Part shown: positions 31,956 through 40,662 of the stretch, one piece after another
Layout of the letters: the number at the start of each line of letters is the position of its first letter
Numbering within the stretch: position 1 is the stretch's first letter
DNA from: Komagataeibacter rhaeticus
GTDB taxonomy: Bacteria > Pseudomonadota > Alphaproteobacteria > Acetobacterales > Acetobacteraceae
Length of the DNA stretch: 64,000 nt
Assembly: GCF_003207855.1 (NCBI RefSeq)
Contig: NZ_NKTZ01000010.1
Location: 1-64,000 of the forward strand
Direction: 5' to 3'
The notes under the pieces: model-generated
What the model was told of the DNA's origin: nothing
What the model saw: the letters and a program-made list of their open reading frames with translations, nothing else
Databases searched by the model: none
Made by a program: the position numbers and the translations under genes

Positions 31956-32969
31956 TCATCCCGGCCCCTCGGGCGGTGGCAGGGCCTGGCGGATGGCGGT
32001 GGAATAATCCGCCCCGATCACCGCCCCCGGCGCGCGCCGGATGCGGCTTGCGGCGTGCAGCGCGGCATAATCGGGGTAGCGCTTTGCATCATACGGGCCA
32101 AGCAGGTCCATGTCATAGGCCATGTCGGCCGTGTGGCCGCTCAGGATCACGCGCCAGTCCAGCCGGTAGCGCAGCCTTGCCCCCGCGCGCGCCAGGATGC
32201 CGGTGGTGCAGTTGTCGGTCAGGGTGTTGTACCAGACCGGGTGGCGGGTGATGTCGTGAATGGCGGCCACATAGCTCAGGAACAGCCGCGTACGCACTTC
32301 GGGCCGCAGGTCCAGCCGGTACAGGTACACCCGCTCGCGCCGCACATCGGTGCGCACGCCAATCAGGTCACGCTCATCGGCGGTCACGTAGAACAGTTCG
32401 TAATGGTGGAAGAACCCGGCAATGGTGGAATAGGGAAAACGCGCCTGCCGCCGCGTCTCGATGGAGATGGCCAGGTGCTGCCCGTCACTGAAGCCAAAGC
32501 TCAGGAACACATGGGCAATGTTCTCCCCCGCCCAGTAGGAGGTGACAAGGTCCACGCTGTCCAGCCGGTTCAGGTCATAGCTGGCATCGTACCACGCGGG
32601 CAGGTAATCATTGACCGTGCGGTAGCGGAAATTGCGCACGTTGCGCACATGGATCACATCGCCCGTGCGCCAGGTATCGGCGGGGATGGCGTATTCCCCG
32701 GCCCAGACCCGGTCATTGCGCGGCGGGTCGGTCACGTACCACACGCCCGCCATCACCCCCAGCGCCGCCCGCACGCCGTGGCGCGCACAGGCCCCGCGCA
32801 GCCACCCCGCCCCCAGCATGCAGGCGGGAAAGGCCACCGCCAGCCCAACCCGCAGCGCATCGGGCAGGATGGTGGAATAATATAGCGCCCCCGTGCCCAG
32901 CGCCGTGCCCACGCCCCCCGCGATCCGCCCCGCCCATGGCCCGACGGCCGCCCGGCGGCCCGCCCTCAT
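31956..32969 (-). CDS. Lnb-type DUF4105 periplasmic domain membrane protein (337 aa)
   Basis: Two N-terminal hydrophobic segments (residues about 15-75) are followed by a periplasmic DUF4105 domain: VRNFRYRTVNDYLPAWYDASYDL, then SYWAGENIAHVFLSFGFSDGQHLAISIETRR, and YNTLTDNCTTGILARAG with the conserved Asn-Cys-Thr-Thr. The His and Cys of these motifs are the expected active-site pair. DUF4105 proteins include Lnb, which N-acylates lipoproteins. This assignment to the broad family is firm, the reaction is inferred. It overlaps the upstream hydrolase gene by four bases (ATGA). Confidence 0.8.
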   Translation of the reverse strand: MRAGRRAAVGPWAGRIAGGVGTALGTGALYYSTILPDALRVGLAVAFPACMLGAGWLRGACARHGVRAALGVMAGVWYVTDPPRNDRVWAGEYAIPADTWRTGDVIHVRNVRNFRYRTVNDYLPAWYDASYDLNRLDSVDLVTSYWAGENIAHVFLSFGFSDGQHLAISIETRRQARFPYSTIAGFFHHYELFYVTADERDLIGVRTDVRRERVYLYRLDLRPEVRTRLFLSYVAAIHDITRHPVWYNTLTDNCTTGILARAGARLRYRLDWRVILSGHTADMAYDMDLLGPYDAKRYPDYAALHAASRIRRAPGAVIGADYSTAIRQALPPPEGPG

Positions 32970-34918
32970 GGCCCGGCCAGCCGGGCGGGTGTGACGGACA
33001 GGCCCGGATTGGCGGCAAGCTGTTCAAGCAGGATGCGCTGCACCTCGGCTATGGTCAGGGGGTTGGACTGGGTGGAATGCTCCGAATTGCGGACAACCAG
33101 TTCGGATTCCACGCCGGGAATATGCGCGCTTTCATAGGACACCACGCCATCATCGGCATGGGCCAGGTCACGCGGGTTGCCGCACACGGGTATGATGGAA
33201 TGGGTGTGCACATCGGCCACGATGGGAATGGTGGGCAGCGTGCGCATGAACGCGCTGCGTGGCGACATGGCGTAAACGCTGCCCAGGCGGGGAATGCTGT
33301 TGCGCAGGTGCGTGCTGTCGCCCGCCGCACTGGTCACGATCTCACGCGCGGTTTCCGTTACACTCAATGGCAGGCTGGCCATGCCCCCGATCAGGCGGGC
33401 CACCGACAGCCCGGCCAGGTAGCTGCCATGCTGGGGGGTGGAGATGAACACCACGCGCTCGATTTCCGGCATGGGGGTGGGGAACATCGTCTTTTCCACC
33501 AGCGCGCGGGTCTTCGCATCCAGATGGAAGGACGAAAGCGGGCGCCCCGCCGTGCCGTCCCACAGCCGGCTGCCGGGGTCGATCACCAGCATGCGCGCAA
33601 GCAGCCCCCCCTGGCTGTGGCCCACCAGCGTGATGTGCCCCAGCGCCGGGTCCGCCGCAACGCCGCCCAGATCCGCCACCGCCTGTTCAATGGCATGGCG
33701 CAGCTGCCAGGCGGAATAGGGTATGGGACTGGCGGTGGCGTAGGAGAAGAACCAGAAGTCAAAATGGTTGCGGATGGCCGGGTCTTCCAGCAGGTCGTTG
33801 ACCATGCTGGCCCAGCGGTACGGGCTGGAGGCGGTGCCATGCACGAATATCACCGGCATGCTGCCCCGGTGGCGCGGCGTCATGGCCACCAGGCGCGGGC
33901 GGGTGCCGTCAAAGGTCGTGCCATCAAAAAAGCCCCGGTATTCCTTCGTGCCCAGCGCGGTATCAACCAGGCTTAGCGCGCGGCCCGCCGTCTGGTCATA
34001 CGCCACCGGCACCCGTGCCGTGCCAATGGGGGTGGTGGCGGTGCCCTGTTCCATCACGCGCAGCACCAGCCGCCCGTGCAGCCGCGTGCCCAGCACCTGC
34101 GCGCGCGGGCTGTCCAGTTCCATAAGCAGGCTGGCGGGCATGCGCAGCCGGTCGGACACGCTGAAGCTGCCATCGGGCACGGCCGCCGCGTCCGGCACGG
34201 GGGCGGCGGGGGCCGTGGGATCGGGACGGGCCTGCACGGTCAGGGCCTCCCCCAGGCCGGGGGTGCGGTAGATGTTGTTGATGCCGCTTACGCCCATCGT
34301 GGCGGTGGGGCGGATATTGTCCAGCACGCGGCCGTGCCAGTGCAGCTGCGCGGGATCGGCCACAAGATCGATCGTGCCAAAGGGCAGCGCCAGGTGCTGG
34401 TCCGCCACCGTGACCGACGCGCCGAAGGCCGCCGCCAGCCCCAGGTTGTACAGGTCCCCCGCCTGCCGGAAGCGCGGGTCATATCCGTCCGGCCCGCCCG
34501 CCTGCCCCGGCTGCAGATAGGCATAGGCATAGACGGCGGCGGCCAGGAAATCCTGAGGCCGGTGATGGCGCAGCCCCTGCCGGTAGCTGAGTTCGGCCAG
34601 CGCGAACAGCACGTCCGCCCCGTCATCATGGCCCGACGCCTGCGTACGCAGGGTGGCGATGGCGCGGTCGGGGCTGGCGCGCCACAGGGCCAGAAGCGCG
34701 TGGCGGCGCAGCACGATCAGCGTGCTGTCACCGGGCCTGCCGCCCTGCAGGGCGGTGCGCGCGCCCTCACGGTAACTGTGCACCAGCGAGACCTGCCGCA
34801 CGCTGACCGGCCCCGCACAGCCCGCAAGCCCCGCCAGCGCCAGCAGGCAGGCAATCCGGGACGCGCGACCCGCGCGGGCGGTGGGGGGCAGGGCTGTGCG
34901 CGTTTCGGTCCATTTCAT
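32966..34918 (-). CDS. Large alpha/beta-hydrolase lipoprotein (650 aa)
   Basis: The lipobox LLALAGLAGC puts Cys34 as the first mature residue. Residues about 50-330 form an accessory region with helical repeats (LLALWRASPDRAIATLRTQ, DVLFALAELSYRQGLR). The C-terminal half is an alpha/beta hydrolase: MPVIFVHGTASSPYRW opens it, HITLVGHSQGGLLARML has the nucleophile Ser in GHSQGG, and the final HADDGVVSYESAHI likely holds the catalytic acid and His. Probably an envelope lipase or esterase. Translational overlap with the Lnb-domain gene suggests a shared role in lipoprotein or lipid handling. Confidence 0.82.
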   Translation of the reverse strand: MKWTETRTALPPTARAGRASRIACLLALAGLAGCAGPVSVRQVSLVHSYREGARTALQGGRPGDSTLIVLRRHALLALWRASPDRAIATLRTQASGHDDGADVLFALAELSYRQGLRHHRPQDFLAAAVYAYAYLQPGQAGGPDGYDPRFRQAGDLYNLGLAAAFGASVTVADQHLALPFGTIDLVADPAQLHWHGRVLDNIRPTATMGVSGINNIYRTPGLGEALTVQARPDPTAPAAPVPDAAAVPDGSFSVSDRLRMPASLLMELDSPRAQVLGTRLHGRLVLRVMEQGTATTPIGTARVPVAYDQTAGRALSLVDTALGTKEYRGFFDGTTFDGTRPRLVAMTPRHRGSMPVIFVHGTASSPYRWASMVNDLLEDPAIRNHFDFWFFSYATASPIPYSAWQLRHAIEQAVADLGGVAADPALGHITLVGHSQGGLLARMLVIDPGSRLWDGTAGRPLSSFHLDAKTRALVEKTMFPTPMPEIERVVFISTPQHGSYLAGLSVARLIGGMASLPLSVTETAREIVTSAAGDSTHLRNSIPRLGSVYAMSPRSAFMRTLPTIPIVADVHTHSIIPVCGNPRDLAHADDGVVSYESAHIPGVESELVVRNSEHSTQSNPLTIAEVQRILLEQLAANPGLSVTPARLAGP

Positions 34919-35025
34919 GGGGCAAGGTTAAGCACCAGTTCGGGCCAGTGGGAAGATAGGATGGGAAGAAGGGGACGCAAAGAGGGTGTTGACAGCCCCG
35001 CCCCCCTGGCGTGCATGGTGGGGTG

Positions 35026-35349
35026 ATGCAGCAGCCCTTTACCTGCGCCAATGCGCGCTACCGCACCGATACGGGCACGGGCCACCCCCATGGCGCGGGA
35101 CAGGCACGGGGCAGCGTGCTGCCCGCCCCGCTGGTCACCCGCGCCGATACGGGCGATACATTATGGCTGGAATACGTGGCCGGGCCGGAAGGCCGGGTGT
35201 TCTGGCTGATGTGGTACGACGCCAGCGGCCAGCCGCGCCTGACCCACAGCGCGGTGATGGACCGGGCCAACATGCAGGTCATGCTGCACCGGCTGAGCCA
35301 TGGGGGGCACGGGCCGGCCCGGCCTGCTGTGGCAGCGGTTTCAGGGTAG
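35026..35349 (+). CDS. Small conserved-looking protein of unknown function (107 aa)
   Basis: MQQPFTCANARYRTDTGTGH at the start, and a compact middle TLWLEYVAGPEGRVFWLMWYDASGQPRLTHSAVMD rich in aromatics. No signal peptide or membrane segment. It is short and the frame is plausible, but only composition supports it as a gene. A GTG at 35023 is an alternative start. Confidence 0.5.
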   Translation: MQQPFTCANARYRTDTGTGHPHGAGQARGSVLPAPLVTRADTGDTLWLEYVAGPEGRVFWLMWYDASGQPRLTHSAVMDRANMQVMLHRLSHGGHGPARPAVAAVSG

Positions 35350-35453
35350 GCCGCCTGCCCCCGCACCGGGGCGGCGCGTTCGGAATACGGGCTTTTCTGG
35401 CAGCCACCGGCCACGGCGCCGCGCCGCCCTGCCCAACCAGTGAAGGACACGAC

Positions 35454-35747
35454 ATGACCCCGCCTTTCCCGCCCCGCAGGCACCACGGCCCGCGGGCCGT
35501 CATGGCCCTGACCGCCCTGTCCGCCGCCCTGGCGGGCCTGTGCGGCCCGGATCTGGCGCATGCCGCCCCCGCGCGCACCGGCATGGCCAACCCGGCTTCG
35601 GTTTACTGCCAGCAGCGCGGCGGCACGCTGGAACTGCGCCACACGCCACGGGGGGTGACCGGCTGGTGCCATCTGCCCGATGGCACGGTGGTGGAGGAAT
35701 GGGCCCTGCTGCGCCGCCAGTACCCTTTGTCCACCCCCACACCCTGA
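35454..35747 (+). CDS. DUF333 small secreted protein (97 aa)
   Basis: A signal-like N-terminus (RAVMALTALSAALAGLCGPDLAHA) precedes a complete DUF333 domain: NPASVYCQQRGGTLELRHTP, then GWCHLPDGTVVEEWALLRR. The two Cys are the conserved disulfide pair of this putative hemolysin/inhibitor-like family; true hemolytic function is unproven. AAGGA lies six bases ahead of the ATG at 35454. Confidence 0.8.
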   Translation: MTPPFPPRRHHGPRAVMALTALSAALAGLCGPDLAHAAPARTGMANPASVYCQQRGGTLELRHTPRGVTGWCHLPDGTVVEEWALLRRQYPLSTPTP

Positions 35748-35760
35748 CGGCGCGGCCGGG

Positions 35761-36030
35761 ATGAACCGCCGCCGCGCGCCCCTGCCCATCCTGCCCCTGC
35801 CCAGCCTGCCCGTGCCCGCCCTGCCCATGCCCGCCCTGCCCATGCTGGTGCTGCTTGTGCCGGTCCTGCTGGTGCCGGGCGGCTGCACCGATGCGCTGAT
35901 GGCGCGCAACCTGCCCCCGCAGCAGGACTGTGCCCGGCGCGGCGGCGCATGGCAGGTGACGGACCAGGGCCATACCGGCCTGTGCCGCCTGCCGCCGGGC
36001 AGCCGGGTTGCGGGATGGGTGGTGGGATAG
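35761..36030 (+). CDS. Partial DUF333-like small secreted protein (89 aa)
   Basis: Starts 13 bases after the preceding DUF333 gene. The N-terminal 40 residues are a Leu-Pro repeat (LPILPLPSLPVPALPMPALP) running into LVPVLLVPGGC, a lipoprotein-like signal with a poor lipobox. The mature part CARRGGAWQVTDQGHTGLCRLPPGSRV mirrors the first DUF333 Cys-Gly-Gly and second Cys but lacks the EEWALL tail, so it is a shortened paralogue of its neighbour. Confidence 0.6.
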   Translation: MNRRRAPLPILPLPSLPVPALPMPALPMLVLLVPVLLVPGGCTDALMARNLPPQQDCARRGGAWQVTDQGHTGLCRLPPGSRVAGWVVG

Positions 36031-36113
36031 CACACGGGGCGCTGGCCCCGGCGGCGGCCATGCAACCCCGTCCCCGGCCGCCCGTTCTGGTGGGCATGCC
36101 AACGGAGGAAAAC

Positions 36114-36401
36114 GTGTCCATTCCCTTCCCTGCCCTGCGGCGGCTCCCGGCCGCATCCCGCCCCCTTGCCCTTCTGGCCCTGTGCGCGGGGCTGGCCCTG
36201 CCACTGGCCGCCTGCACCGGCAGGATTGGCGAGGACGCCTGCTTTTCCTGCGCGGCGGAAAAGAAAGCCGCCAGCACCGATACCGCGCAGGCCACCCCCA
36301 CCACCCTCCCGGTGGGACAGGGCACGGGCGACCAGCCGGGCTCATCCCGCCCGGCGTCCCAGGCCCGCGGGCCGGGCGTGGCCACCGCGCCGGGCCTGTA
36401 G
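36114..36401 (+). CDS. Small lipoprotein of unknown function (95 aa)
   Basis: GTG start at 36114 with an ideal GGAGG seven bases before it. Signal SRPLALLALCAGLALPLAAC has a good lipobox (LAAC). The mature peptide begins TGRIGEDACFSCAAEKKAAST, with a Cys-x-x-Cys motif, then a Pro/Thr/Gly-rich tail. No family recognised. It continues the run of small secreted genes at 35454-36030. Confidence 0.65.
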   Translation: MSIPFPALRRLPAASRPLALLALCAGLALPLAACTGRIGEDACFSCAAEKKAASTDTAQATPTTLPVGQGTGDQPGSSRPASQARGPGVATAPGL

Positions 36402-36777
36402 CCCCGCCGCCATGCCCGTGGCGGGACAGGCCCGTGGCGTCACATCCCCATCGTGTCACACCAATGTGTTCGCCCGCCGTCCCGCCGGGCTGAACCCCTG
36501 CCCCGCCCGCCACGTTGACCCCATGCCAGCCAGTCGGGGCGCACACCCCCTACAGACACGGCCGGGCATGGCCTGCCACGGCGGACGCGACAGGCCACGG
36601 GACGGGACGACGGCAGACCGGGGCAGGACACACCGCCTGCCGGCCACGGCGCAGACAAGACGGGCCACAAGCCCGCGCGCCCGGCCCCCCACCCGCCTGC
36701 ATGCCGGAACGCCATGCAGGGCTGGTAGATGCGTGTTCCATGACTGTCACACCCGCTATTGCTGCAGGAGGCCCACC
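36402..36777. other. Gene-free interval
   Basis: Frames are open on both strands but give only Arg/Pro/Cys-rich junk. A good ribosome binding site (GGAGG at 36767) belongs to the next gene. No other element is seen. Confidence 0.4.
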
Positions 36778-37170
36778 ATGGCCATCACACGTAATGTAGC
36801 CCATCTGACCACCCGCATCGGAGATTTCCTGACCGGCGCGCAGGGGGACCGTTCCGGCGCGCTTTCGGTGCTGAATGACATACTCGGCCCCCTGCCCGCG
36901 CCCGAACACCCCAGCATGCTGGAAAACCGGGCCGAGGCCGCCGGCCTGCTGCCCACCATCCGCGCCTGGCAGGAACACGCGCAGAGCCCGCCCGCCGATG
37001 AGGCCACGATCCACGCGCTGTTCCGCCCGGCGGAGCTGGAACGGTTTTCCACCCAGACCGGGCTGTCCGAACCTGCGGCGATGAACATCCTGCGCGAAAT
37101 GCTGCCCACCGCCGTGCGCCACCGCGCGGTAACCGCACAGGCCAGCCGCGCCGCCCCGCCGGTGCAGTAA
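36778..37170 (+). CDS. YidB/DUF937 family protein (130 aa)
   Basis: Residues about 55-120 (NRAEAAGLLPTIRAWQEHA, then ATIHALFRPAELERFSTQTG and EPAAMNILREMLPTAVR) follow the pattern of the YidB family: a glycine/leucine segment, a Trp, and a final helix with LPxxV. These cytoplasmic proteins are of unknown function. The strong GGAGG and ATG at 36778 fix the start. An intrinsic terminator closes the gene. Confidence 0.65.
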   Translation: MAITRNVAHLTTRIGDFLTGAQGDRSGALSVLNDILGPLPAPEHPSMLENRAEAAGLLPTIRAWQEHAQSPPADEATIHALFRPAELERFSTQTGLSEPAAMNILREMLPTAVRHRAVTAQASRAAPPVQ

Positions 37171-37244
37171 CCCCGGCCCGTTCGGGCCATACCGGCACCA
37201 GGCCGGGATACGGGCCACCACCTGCCCGCCCGCACGGGGTCCAC

Positions 37245-37266
37245 CCCGCCGCGTGGCGGGCTTTTT
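37245..37266 (+). terminator. Intrinsic terminator after the YidB-like gene
   Basis: Stem CCCGCC / GGCGGG with loop GCGT, followed by CTTTTT. It insulates the restriction locus that follows. Confidence 0.8.
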
Positions 37267-37442
37267 CATGCATAAGCGGCCCTGCCGGCCGGACGATGCG
37301 ATATCGCAACATGTCCGTGAATTTTTCAGGATGGGGGACTGGATTTTTTTATACTGGTCAGATTATATGAAAAACGGAATGAAACAGTTCTCCATGCAGG
37401 AAAATATGGCCTGTATCCGTTTTTTTTAATAGCGAGCGGCTT

Positions 37443-38024
37443 GTGACAGATATTTTCTATAGTAGATATTTTGACGCCCTGCAGGCATGCAGGGGCCACT
37501 CCAGGGATGATACTGTCGAACGCAATGGAATATCCGGCGAGGCCCTGAATGACCGGTATGGACCCGATCTTGATAATATCTATACTTTCCTGAAAAAACT
37601 GGCCCACAGGGTCGCACTGTGCGCGGACGGCCTGAATGACGGCCGGGCCGGTTACCTGGAATGGCATAACGACAAAGGCATGCCGAAACGGATCGATTCC
37701 GAAACAGGATTCAATACCGAGCCATGGATCCGTCTCTACCCCCACGTCGCAACCGACAAGGTGGCATACCGGCTGAGGATTACCACCAACCTGAATGGCA
37801 GGTCCGTGCGGGCCTTCACGCTTGGCATGCTGGCAGCCAGCCCCAGGATGAAGTCTGTGGCGCTTGAGGAAGTCGACGCCAGTGAACTGGCCGATGCCAG
37901 TGGCAACATATCCATGGATACGCTTGTGAAATGGTGCTGCGGGGCCATGACAAAACTTCCGGCCTATACCAGCCCGTTCAAAAAGATCGAAGACAATACA
38001 AGCCTGCTCCAGTCCGCCACGTAG
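37443..38024 (+). CDS. Putative DNA-recognition partner of the McrBC locus (193 aa)
   Basis: GTG start at 37443; no better start is seen. The protein (ALNDRYGPDLDNIYTFLKKL, GYLEWHNDKGMPKRIDSETG, YRLRITTNLNGRSVRAFTLG) has no family I recognise, but it ends six bases before a McrB-like gene and has about the size of the N-terminal DNA-binding domain that this McrB lacks. A separate specificity subunit is therefore the best guess, not an established fact. The upstream region and early codons are AT-rich compared with the chromosome, which suggests horizontal acquisition. Confidence 0.65.
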   Translation: MTDIFYSRYFDALQACRGHSRDDTVERNGISGEALNDRYGPDLDNIYTFLKKLAHRVALCADGLNDGRAGYLEWHNDKGMPKRIDSETGFNTEPWIRLYPHVATDKVAYRLRITTNLNGRSVRAFTLGMLAASPRMKSVALEEVDASELADASGNISMDTLVKWCCGAMTKLPAYTSPFKKIEDNTSLLQSAT

Positions 38025-38030
38025 AAAGTC

Positions 38031-39014
38031 ATGGAACAGCCGCTGAACGTCATTTATTACGGCCCCCCCGGCACAGGCAAGACCCACAAGGTGCAGGGCA
38101 TCATCGAGAGGATGCGCAAGGATGGTGAAAGGGAGGATGATTTTTACCGTTTCGTGACGTTCCACCCCTCCTACGCCTATGAAGATTTTGTGGAGGGCAT
38201 CCGCCCGGGCGTGACGGAAAACGGACAGGTCGATTACAGCGTCAAGGACGGCGTGTTCAAGGAACTGTGCAACCAGGCGCGCGAAAACCCCACCCAGCCC
38301 TATGTCATGGTCATCGATGAGATAAACCGGGGCAACATCAGCAGCATATTCGGGGAACTGATCACCCTGATCGAGCAGAGCAAGCGCGAATTCATGCCCG
38401 GCGGGCTGAGTGTCACGCTGCCCTATTCGCAGGAGAAGTTCTCGGTACCCGCCAATGTATTCATTTATGGCACCATGAATACGGCCGACCGTTCGCTTAC
38501 CCTGATCGACACGGCGCTGCGCCGCCGCTTTGAATTCGTGGAAGTCAGCCCCGATCCCGCGCTGCTCGACAAACTGATGGTTCCGGGCGCCAGCAAAGAA
38601 AAACCCATCAATATCCGGCGCATGCTGGAAGAAATGAACAGGCGCCTGGAGCTGCTGTATGACCATGACCATACCATCGGCCACGCCTATTTCACTGAAC
38701 TGTGCAAGCTGCGGGAAGACATGCGCTTTGAGCGGCTGTCGCGGATCATGGAGAAAAAGATCATTCCCCTGCTGGAGGAATACTTCTTTGATGACCTGAA
38801 AAAAGCCGCCATCGTGCTGGGCGACAACCGGAAAAGCGATCGCGACTGCCGGTTCCTGATTACGGGCAGCACGGCAGAAGACCGCGAAATACTGGACGAA
38901 GCCGGCAGGTCCGTCCACGCCACCTGCAAGCGCAACGCGAAAGCCCTGAACAACCCCGATGCCTATATCGGCATATACGAAACATCGGGCGCGGAGGGCC
39001 AGAAAAAGGCATGA
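38031..39014 (+). CDS. mcrB: McrB-like AAA+ GTPase/ATPase, motor only (327 aa)
   Basis: Starts almost directly with the Walker A loop (VIYYGPPGTGKTHKVQ, residues 8-23). YRFVTFHPSYAYEDFVEGIRP, the Walker B VMVIDEINRGNISSIFGEL near residue 100 and the sensor motif FIYGTMNTADRSLTLID are all characteristic of McrB. RRRFEFVEVSPDP carries the arginine finger region. E. coli McrB has a 160-residue DNA-binding domain in front, which is absent here. It forms the hexameric motor that drives the McrC nuclease. Its stop overlaps mcrC by four bases, a typical coupled pair. Confidence 0.9.
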   Translation: MEQPLNVIYYGPPGTGKTHKVQGIIERMRKDGEREDDFYRFVTFHPSYAYEDFVEGIRPGVTENGQVDYSVKDGVFKELCNQARENPTQPYVMVIDEINRGNISSIFGELITLIEQSKREFMPGGLSVTLPYSQEKFSVPANVFIYGTMNTADRSLTLIDTALRRRFEFVEVSPDPALLDKLMVPGASKEKPINIRRMLEEMNRRLELLYDHDHTIGHAYFTELCKLREDMRFERLSRIMEKKIIPLLEEYFFDDLKKAAIVLGDNRKSDRDCRFLITGSTAEDREILDEAGRSVHATCKRNAKALNNPDAYIGIYETSGAEGQKKA

Positions 39015-40573
39015 CACGGGATACGCCCGATCCGTCCGGAAACCCGTTTTATGAATATGAAATCGTAACGCTTGACCGCTGCAGGGCAACCTATGACGAT
39101 GATCAGGCCACGATGGTATTCGAATGGCTGAAGCACGAAGGCCGCGCCGGCGGCCGCGCCCTGCCCCGGCAGCATGACACCAGATCCGACCCATGGGTCG
39201 GCACGCCCTTCCAGCACCGCATGATGGTGGACGGGCGCTGGCAGGTGGTGGATGCGGTCAGGTTTTCAAGCTGGGTCGGTGTGGTGCGCACGCCCTGCGG
39301 GGCCCAGATCGAGATCCTGCCCAAGACGGGCAATGACAGGGGGGCGGACAGGAAAGCGGCGCCTGCCAACACACGCAGGCAGTTCATACAGATGCTGGCC
39401 TGCCTGCCGGAAATGCAGCATATCCGCCATCCCCTGCGGGCACTTGTGGACACGCAGATGGATATGCCGCTGGGTGACATATTCCTCAGCGCCTTCCTGC
39501 ACAGCGTGGCCGGCCTTCTGGGCCGGGGCATGCGGCGTGATTATGTCCGGCACGAAGACAACCTGCCCACCCTGCGTGGCAGGCTGTGCATGGCCGCGCA
39601 GATGCGCCACAACCTGATCCGCCGTGACCGCTTTTACACCCGCCATGACGAATTCAGCGCCAACAGGGCGGAAAACAGGCTGATCCACACCGCCCTGCTC
39701 CGCGTGCTGGAAATGGCGGGAACGGACGCCAACCACAGCCTGACGCGCCGGCTGCTGGTGGCGTTTGATGGCGTGCCCCTGTCCACCGATATTGCCCGTG
39801 ACATGGAACTGGTTCGGCATGAGCGGGACATGCATTACTATCACGAAGCCCTGTCCTGGACGGTGTTCATCCTCAACGACCTGTTCCCCCTGACCGCGCG
39901 GACAAGGAAAAACACGGACACGCAGCACGAAGCCGCCTTCATGCTCTTCCCCATGGAATGCGTGTTTGAAAAGGCGGTGGCCGTGGCGCTGGCCACCCAG
40001 ATGCCGCAGGGCTACCGGCTGGAGGAACAGTTCACGTCACGCCATCTGGTCACCTGCCTGCCAAAGGCGGGACAGGAACCGGAACAGCGCTTTTCCCTCA
40101 GGCCCGACATGGTGGTGCTGCAGCCTGACAGCCGTACGGTCTGCATGGTGCTGGACACAAAGTGGAAACGCCCCGTACCTGACGCCTCCGTTCCCCTGGC
40201 CTTCCGTGACAGCTGGATAAACCAGAGTGACATGTACCAGATGAAGGCCTATGGTGATAATTACCTGAACGAGGGCAATGGTCCCGTTGTGCTGGTCTAC
40301 CCCCGCACCAACAACTTCATTACGGCATCGCAACCCTTTATCTTCAACAGCGCCGACGGCACCGTGGCCGATATGGAAGACAGGCTGCAACTATGGCTTG
40401 TGCCCTTCTGCCTGGACCGGCACATCCTTGTCCTGCCCGATGCGGACGGCAAGGCGGAAAAGGACATGCCGCCTGCGGAAAATGCCCCCCGCCCGCTTGA
40501 TTTCGGGCAGTTTATTACCGACACGCCCGCCCGGCGCTATCAGCTGGGCCTGGACATGGGCAGGGCGGACTGA
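39011..40573 (+). CDS. mcrC: McrC-like restriction nuclease (520 aa)
   Basis: Partner of McrB. The N-terminal third shows the McrC-type region WVGVVRTPCGAQIEILPKTG and DIFLSAFLHSVAGLLGRG; the middle has HDEFSANRAENRLIHTAL. The nuclease domain near residues 350-410 carries FSLRPDMVVL and VLDTKWKRP, the PD-(D/E)xK core (Asp, then Asp-Thr-Lys), followed by SDMYQMKAYG. Longer than E. coli McrC (about 350 aa), as in many genomic homologues. Together with the two upstream genes it should restrict modified foreign DNA such as phage DNA. Confidence 0.9.
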   Translation: MTRDTPDPSGNPFYEYEIVTLDRCRATYDDDQATMVFEWLKHEGRAGGRALPRQHDTRSDPWVGTPFQHRMMVDGRWQVVDAVRFSSWVGVVRTPCGAQIEILPKTGNDRGADRKAAPANTRRQFIQMLACLPEMQHIRHPLRALVDTQMDMPLGDIFLSAFLHSVAGLLGRGMRRDYVRHEDNLPTLRGRLCMAAQMRHNLIRRDRFYTRHDEFSANRAENRLIHTALLRVLEMAGTDANHSLTRRLLVAFDGVPLSTDIARDMELVRHERDMHYYHEALSWTVFILNDLFPLTARTRKNTDTQHEAAFMLFPMECVFEKAVAVALATQMPQGYRLEEQFTSRHLVTCLPKAGQEPEQRFSLRPDMVVLQPDSRTVCMVLDTKWKRPVPDASVPLAFRDSWINQSDMYQMKAYGDNYLNEGNGPVVLVYPRTNNFITASQPFIFNSADGTVADMEDRLQLWLVPFCLDRHILVLPDADGKAEKDMPPAENAPRPLDFGQFITDTPARRYQLGLDMGRAD

Positions 40574-40662
40574 CGCTGGCACGCCGCCGCGCCTGCCCCG
40601 GTGGGCGTGCCCCGATTAGCATATACCGGTTAGCATGCACCGGTTACCATGCCCTGGGGCCA

